Shown: positions 58,501 through 64,000 of the stretch, one piece after another
How the letters are laid out: each line of letters begins with the position of its first letter
How positions within the stretch are numbered: position 1 is the stretch's first letter
Source: Protea cynaroides
Lineage: Eukaryota; Streptophyta; Magnoliopsida; Proteales; Proteaceae
Assembly: GCA_028583415.1 (NCBI GenBank)
Contig: CM053269.1
Span: forward strand, 71,578,412-71,642,411
DNA: 64,000 nucleotides
Direction: 5' to 3'
Program-made: the position numbers and the translations under genes
The notes under the pieces: generated by a model
Seen by the model: the letters and a program-made list of their open reading frames with translations, nothing else
Databases searched by the model: none
What the model was told of the DNA's origin: nothing

Positions 58501-59792
58501 TGTCCTATGATGTACATCACAACTAGGACTTGCAACAGTTAGATGTAAAAAGTGCATTCCTTCATAGGGAACTTACTAAAGATGTCTATATGGACTGCCC
58601 ACCGGGTTTCACAGATGATAAAAGCCAAGGAAAAGTATGCAAGTTGAAGCGATCTTTTTATTGTCTAAAACAATCCCCTAGGGTATGGTTTGGAAGATTT
58701 AATAAAGCTATGGTAGCATTTGGCTATGTTCAAAGCAATGCTGACTATACTTTATTTATAAAACATTTCCCTAACACTTTTATTGCCTTACTTGTATATG
58801 TAGATGATATCATCATTGCTGGTAATAACAATGATGAAATCACGAAACTAAAAGCATTTCTAGGGAAGGAGTTTGAGATCAAAAACTTTGGCAAACTTAG
58901 GTACTTTCTTGGGATTGAAGTTACCAGATCTGCAAAAGGCATCTATCTGTCTCAAAGAAAGTATGTTCTTGATCTTCTCTTAGAAACAAGGTTACTTGGG
59001 GCTCGACCTTGTGATACTCCTCTCAATCCCAATACCAAGCTAAGGGCAAAAAAAGGCACACCAGAAGACAAAGGAAGATATCAGAGACTTGTTGGCAGAC
59101 TCATATATCTTGCCCACACACGGCCAGATATTGCATTTGCAGTTAGTTTGGTAAGCCAGTTTATGCACGACCCATACTCTACACATATGGAGGCTGTCTA
59201 TCGGATATTACACTACCGAAAGTCAGCCCCTAGAAGAGGAATCCTGTTATCTCTTAATGACCCTCTGAAAATGGAAGCGTATGCCATTTCAGATTCACCA
59301 AATAAACAAATCCAGGTGGAGGCTTATACTGATGCAGATTGGGCAGGAAGTCCTGATCGTAAGTCTATCTCTGGTTATCGCACATTCTTGGGTGGCAATC
59401 TGGTCACCTGGCGCAGCAAGAAGCAAAATGTGGTTGTCTGATCCAGTGCAGAAGCAGAATACAGAGCAATGACGCATGGAATATGCGAACTACTATGGTT
59501 ACAACGACTACTCAAAGATTTGAAAGTTATGTGTAACTAGTCCATGAAATTATTATGTGATAATCAAACAACCATTAGCATTACTAATAATCCGGTTCAG
59601 CATGATAGGAAAAAACATGTTGAGGTAGACCGTCACTTCATCAAAGAGAAACTGGACAGTGGACAAATCGAGATTCTGTTTGTCAGATCAGAGGACCAAC
59701 TAGCAGACATTTTCACCAAAGGTCTACCAGGGAAATCCTTCCATATGATATTGTCCAAGTTGGGCATGCATGATATATATGCACCAACTTGA
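55523..59792 (+). pseudogene. Copia J gag-pol polyprotein, nearly full length but broken
   Basis: ATG at 55523 (MDNLTIPTNTTKLDGGNYLM). Gag has a zinc knuckle CGYCSKLWHTKDTY, whose last Cys is replaced by Tyr. The protease motif VIDTGATDHMTG is intact (about 56563). Integrase includes WHRRLGHPS, HSDVWGPTRT and TSAQNGVVERNN (56945-57440). Reverse transcriptase has YKARLVARGFTQTYG and LLVYVDDIIIAGNN (58400-58830). RNase H ends GMHDIYAPT with the stop at 59790-59792. It has one frameshift (about 56065) and in-frame stops at 55868, 56619, 56829, 57717, 58524, 59439 and 59538. All domains are present, but no functional polyprotein can be made. Confidence 0.93.
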
Positions 59793-59799
59793 GGGGGAA

Positions 59800-61550
59800 T
59801 GTTGAGAATAGGAAAATTTTCATATACACACCATTAAGGATTGGAAACATCATCTACCTCTACAAGATTGCAAAAACCTCAACAACATCCAACTAACTGA
59901 CGGAATTATTGAAATACAATTTTACCCTTAATATTAAAAATTGAAAAATAAAAAAAATATATTGAATGACTAATTTGATCATTGTAATAGAACTGTGTTT
60001 CTCTCCTTTTCGTTCTAACCCAATCCTTAACCCCCTCTGCGTTGTCATGCACGGCGACATCCCATCTCCGGCCTCCTATTCCCAAGAATTCGAAGAAGAA
60101 AAAGAGAAAATGTTGAAGAAAAACCTTGCGATAAGAATCAAAACCTTGCGATAATGAATGTTTCAGAAACGTTCAAGAAACCAAAAAATCACTAGTTGTG
60201 TAAAAGAAACTGTAAGGTGAAATAGCAGAAATATCACTCAATAGACATCTCAAGATCTGAAATTGGAAAAATCGAGAAGTTTCAGATCTGGAACCAAACA
60301 AAGACAGATCTGAAATCCGAAAAAAAAAAATTAAGAGTTCACGAACAAAGAAAATTGGATCTTCACGAACAGAGAAGTGTTTTGGAAATTGCTGGGAAAC
60401 TTTCTTGGTTTTCATGAGATCTTGTTCATTTTGGTTCTTGAAGGTCATTTAGAAACTAAAACCCTATTTTGCAAGAATTTTCGATGATTTTTTTCCCTTT
60501 TTTGTTTTCTGTTTTGGGATCTATCTTGGCTATAATTGGAAGTTTGTGATCTCTAATCTCTGGTTCTTTTCCTCTGCTTGATTTTTCCTTCCAAAGTTGA
60601 CAGGATTTGGGATTTAAGAAAGGAGGAACAGAACCCATTTGAAGAATCCACATTCAATCCTTGATTCAACCCATTTCACAAACATTGATTAGATTTCTGT
60701 TTTGTGCTTCTTGAACAGGGATGCAACCCACCACAAACTGAAGCTGCAGACACTTCAACCTACATCAGTCCATGTTCTTCGCATTAACTGAACCCAACAT
60801 CTTCTTCATTCCCAAGCTCTGTTCCTTCCTACCATGCAAGCCCAACTTCTTCTTCCTTTCCAAGCCCTTTATGTTATGATGCCAACGCATCTTCCTCCTA
60901 CATTCTACCATTCCTCTACAAGCTGGCTTCCATCCCTCCATCCCTTCCACCTCTGCGCATCTCCAACAACGCACTTGTTTCTGAGGCCTCCAAGAATTAC
61001 AGAAGACTTTCTAATGAGTTCTCTAAACTGGGTATGTTTGAGAAAGATCTAGGGTTTCATGATTACCATATTATCATATTATTTTATTTACCATCAATCA
61101 AGACCGTTGAAATAGTATAAATTTCTTGAATGAACTGGGTAACAAATGAATAAAGGGTATTTTCGTCTTTTAACATGCCTAAAAGGGTATTATCGTCCAT
61201 TAAAATGTTCAACGCATCTGACGTCAGCAACTAACGGAATTTTTGTAACGGAGTGGACTTTGTTGATTAACGGAGCAAAGTTTTTGGGTACTAGATGAAG
61301 TTTTTGTAATCTTGTGGAGGTAGATGAGGTTTTTAATCCTTAATGGTGTGTATATGAAAAATTTTCGTTGAGAATATTATATATTTCATTTTTTGTCTAG
61401 ATTCATTGTACTACCTGTATTGTACAATTGTACTACCTGTACTACCCTCATTGTACTACCTGTACTACCTCTTCTTTCTTTGTATTCATTCTCATATTAT
61501 AAATAAGAGGACCTTTGTCTATTACAGACAAGTCATTCCATCATTCAACA
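59800..61550 (+). repeat. 3' LTR of copia J, interrupted by MULE-like K
   Basis: The first 11 bp (59800-59810) and 61377-61550 together match the 5' LTR. The split point carries the 9-bp duplication made by K. Confidence 0.93.
59811..61367. mobile_element. MULE-like element K, long terminal inverted repeats
   Basis: 1,557 bp with terminal inverted repeats of at least 70 bp (left begins GGAAAATTTTCATATACACA, right ends with its complement) and a perfect 9-bp target duplication TTGAGAATA (59802-59810 and 61368-61376). A 9-bp duplication and long inverted repeats are the Mutator-like signature. The interior (about 59950-61060) has no transposase. It is mixed-composition DNA with exon-like pieces, such as a frame starting MHGDIPSPASYSQEFEEEKE at about 60048, so it could be a Pack-MULE carrying host gene fragments. 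Confidence 0.87.
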
Positions 61551-61555
61551 AACAG

Positions 61556-62806
61556 ATTCTAAAGTAAGGGAAGAAGAGCAATAGATGGATCCCTTTCCAG
61601 ATATAGGTAAGAGGGACCCATCGGCTACCCAGACTGTATCGGTCGTAGAAGAGAGAGAATACAGATAAAAGGAGCTAGAAGAACTAGTCATGTGGTCAGT
61701 GGCTCCAGTGTCCAAAACCTAAGGATTAGAGACAGTGGAAGCACAATGACCAGCATGAGGAATACATGACTAAGCAAAATATGAACTTGGAGTGGCAAAT
61801 GCTGACGGAAGACTGGTAGTTGCTGCAATAAATGGTCTTAGTAGATTTTGGAGAGCTTGAAGCTCTTCTGCTGAGAGCATTTAGGGAGGTCCAATAGGAG
61901 GGCAAGTCTCTATCTGATTGGCTTGGGGTATTCTGAAGTTCTTGCTCTTCTGTATACCTTTCTCACGACGCTTGGCTTCAAAATCTGTTGGTTTCCCATG
62001 TATCTTCTAGGCTTTCAGCAAGTTTCTTTTGTATCCCTGTCTTTGCCACAATATTCCCATCGAATAGGTTCTTTAGAAAGGGAAGGCTTGGAGAACTGTT
62101 GAGTGGTCTGGAGAGCTTACTGTTCTGCTGGTAATTCTGGTATCATAGCTATTCATCTCAAATCCTCTAATTGAACCAAAGCATTGGTCTGTTTTAATGA
62201 TGGCAAGGGCTCACGACTGAGAATTTGAGCCTTGATTTGGTCAAACTCAATATTTTGACCAGCTAAGAAATTATACACCCTGAGTTTGTCCTTTGTTAGT
62301 TTTATAGCATCCGCGTAGGCAGAGCAAGCAGTAGTAAACGTGTCATAATAATCTAATTCTTGCCACAGACTTCTAACTTCAGAATAATATTGAGACACAG
62401 TAACATCCTTTTGTTTAGTTGCTTTTAACTTGACATGAAGGTCACAAATCATCGAGTAGTTTCTAACCTGGGAGTGGATTTCTTTTGCCGCATTCCAAAT
62501 TTGCGCAATCTCAGGCAGTAATACATAACATCGGCCAATCGTTGGATCCATGGATCCAATCAAGTAGGCCATTACAATAGAATTTTCAGATACCCATTTC
62601 TCATAGAGACGGTCTTCTGGGTCAGGTGTCTTTTTTCAGCCAATAATATATCCTAGTAGACCTTTGGCAGAGATAGCCATGTGGGTAGTTTTGGACCACA
62701 TCAAATAATTTGTCCCATCCAACTTGAGTGGATTGGGTGCAATAGCAGTAAACTCAATTTTTGGGTTTTCTGTAGGAGGAGAAATTTCCTCTGAGGATTT
62801 AGCCAT
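61556..62806 (-). pseudogene. Copia I gag and protease, broken
   Basis: Minus strand from ATG at 62806 (MAKSSEEISPPTENPKIEFT, then LKLDGTNYLMWSK). The long gag block at 62153-62572 includes AYLIGSMDPTIGRCYVLLPE and KATKQKDVTVSQYYSEVRSL. A decayed zinc-knuckle region is at about 62020-62075, and the protease region (ATDHMTSS type) near 61690-61710. Several frameshifts. Closest within the window to copia A. Confidence 0.87.
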
Positions 62807-63352
62807 GGTAATAACCACACAATCTTAAAAAATACCTGGAATCAGAGATGATGCAGGGAGATATACTAGAAGGAATCGATCTTCTATGATTGAACGACAC
62901 AGCTTCAGTAGGTTTCGATCTTCATATTATCCGAGAAGGATCAATAGTGGCTACTTGTGTGTTCTTGTCGAAGAAATCGATCAAATAGAAGGCACATATA
63001 GGCTAAAATGAACCAAGAAGAAATCGCAGCAACCTATAGCCGTCAGAAGTCATGGAGTTGTTCTTCGCGACAACCATAGCAGAAAATATGCACGAAGTTT
63101 TCTAACCAGTTCTCACGACATGGAGAACTTCACAAAAAATAAGCTGGAGGCTCTCGGTAGTGGTTGGTTAGGCCACCGAGAGTCGCCGGTAGCTGGCGGA
63201 AGTGAGAGAGAAAGAGGCTAGATGGGAGGCGAGAAAGAGGGAGGCAAGAGAGAGAGAGAGAGAGAGAGAGAGTGGTGGTGGTGATACAAACCGAGAGAGA
63301 GAGAGGGGCTGAGGTGGTGGCGGTACCTAGGGTTAGAATCCCTGGGGTTTTG
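62807..63352 (-). other. 5' leader of copia I
   Basis: Untranslated leader between the primer-binding site and gag, with a GA microsatellite (63247-63272). The short frames here are not genes. Confidence 0.7.
63247..63272 (+). repeat. (GA)n microsatellite
   Basis: About thirteen GA units in the leader of copia I. Confidence 0.95.
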
Positions 63353-63364
63353 GCTCTGATACCA

Positions 63365-63601
63365 TGTTGAATCAGAGATGAACGATGAATGAGTGAGTTG
63401 ATACCTCACCCAGCCTTCTTATTTATAGAGAAATGGATTTACAAGAAAAAAAAGTAGGTGAGAGAGTAGGTAAGAAAATAGGTAGGAATGAATTAGCACT
63501 CTTATCCCCACATACATCGAACCTAAACATAAACCCATTTTACTATGAAAGGAAAAATTACAGGACTACCCCTGAACCAAAATCGATTATGGATTCCAAC
63601 A
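63365..63601 (-). repeat. LTR of copia I (5' LTR)
   Basis: 237 bp, TGTTGAATCAGAG to GATTCCAACA. Its ends resemble those of the LTRs of A and C. The partner LTR is missing because the other end of the element is deleted. Confidence 0.85.
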
Positions 63602-64000
63602 GCTTTAAACCCATGCCAACTATCGAACTGCTCTATACCCCCAGCCCACCCCCCCCCCTCCAGTCACCACTCAGAACCATCCTCTTAGAAAACCGGAATC
63701 TGACAACAGTTTTAAAAAGTTGTCTTTTTTTTTTATTGAACAACCCAGCTTGGTTTGTTGGTTTTCCTTCTTTTTATTTTAAAATTTCCCATTTCTGAAA
63801 TTAATTTCCCCTCATTTTCAAAACCACGGTTCGTTTGGTCAAAACACGCTTAACCAGAACCGGGAAGTTTTTCGGTTCATCCCCCAGTTCGGTTTTAAAA
63901 TCTATGGTCTCTTTGGTACAGTGATGAGCACATCTCAACCAGCAAGGGGTTTCTTACCTGATTACATTTCCTTTTTGATTTTATGCTTTTGTGTATACAT
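63602..64000 (+). other. Intron sequence to window end
   Basis: No exon of the host gene and no recognised repeat boundary. A C-rich tract (63640-63660) and GGTTCGGTTTT-type words near 63840-63900 suggest another decayed element. Confidence 0.4.

Larger units (their letters stand above)
54774..61550 (+). mobile_element. Ty1/copia retrotransposon J, inserted in I
   Basis: Plus-strand copia with LTRs at 54774-54959 and 59800-61550 (the latter split by K). The target duplication is AACAG (54769-54773 and 61551-61555). The primer-binding site TGGTATCAGAGCC is at 54960-54972, and the purine tract GAGGGGGAA at 59791-59799. About six differences by eye between the two 186-bp LTRs point to a fairly recent insertion. 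The LTR has a TATA-type box (ATTATAAATAAG, about 54906). Confidence 0.94.
54598..63601 (-). mobile_element. Truncated Ty1/copia element I, split by copia J
   Basis: Minus-strand copia. It has the right (5') LTR at 63365-63601, a reversed primer-binding site GCTCTGATACCA (63353-63364), a leader, gag (from 62806) and protease. It is interrupted by J at 54773/61551, then continues only to about 54598. Integrase, reverse transcriptase, RNase H and the 3' LTR are gone. The cut abuts the equally truncated O relative, suggesting one deletion removed both. Confidence 0.85.

Overview
The window is nuclear DNA from a flowering plant, dominated by transposable elements. Ten exons of one host gene are scattered through it on the + strand. 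The evidence for a plant is the GT-AG intron structure, many Ty1/copia elements whose primer-binding sites match plant initiator tRNA-Met, a plant SINE, a DUF4283-bearing L1 LINE, and a fragment of plant mitochondrial atp1. The species cannot be fixed from sequence alone.

Host gene: the exons at 1300-1427, 1635-1730, 1829-2018, 38846-38907, 47996-48100, 49985-50186, 50275-50483, 53300-53424, 53510-53561 and 53644-53730 join in one open frame of about 418 codons. They encode the middle and C-terminal-half region of an insulin-degrading-enzyme-like M16 zinc metalloprotease. The 5' exons, with the HXXEH zinc site, lie upstream of the window. The last exons lie downstream, because the final intron is still open at 64000. 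Every junction found keeps the frame, so the gene looks functional although its introns are hugely expanded: 36.8 kb for 2019-38845, 9.1 kb for 38908-47995, and more than 10.2 kb after 53730.

Intron 2019-38845: a probable mitochondrial insertion (about 3100-4310) comes first. It is followed by a nest five insertions deep: copia A (4573-22965, -) contains hAT derivative D (6756-19261). D contains copia B (6976-18658, +), B contains copia C (12020-18327, -), and C contains hAT derivative G (16530-17210). Nearly every layer has matching target-site duplications (5 bp for LTR elements, 8 bp for hAT elements). A SINE sits in an LTR of A. Next come copia L (23611-28559, +), a small non-autonomous LTR element (28927-30168), and a 2.75-kb putative solo LTR (30658-38180) split by E (31012-35776). 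E is a hAT element with a decayed DUF659-type transposase gene on the - strand.

Intron 38908-47995: a LINE insertion (39106-47897) begins with an inverted copy of the host DNA next to it, forming a hairpin with 103-bp arms. The LINE is split by copia M (40058-47598, +), and M is in turn interrupted by a truncated gypsy element N (40549-44449, -). The later introns hold hAT-like O (48221-49226), F (50888-51778, an internal-deletion derivative of E), a decayed copy of one host exon (51816-51973), a second SINE, a LINE tail and an O-related fragment (53985-54597). They also hold a truncated copia I (54598-63601, -) that contains copia J (54774-61550, +), whose 3' LTR contains a MULE-like element K (59811-61367).

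The most notable system is the hAT family D/E/F/G. It has a candidate autonomous member, three short derivatives, four 8-bp target duplications, and unusual ends made of repeated palindromic GAGATCTCGGCGAG-type words. Members inserted at different times in the history of the same intron.
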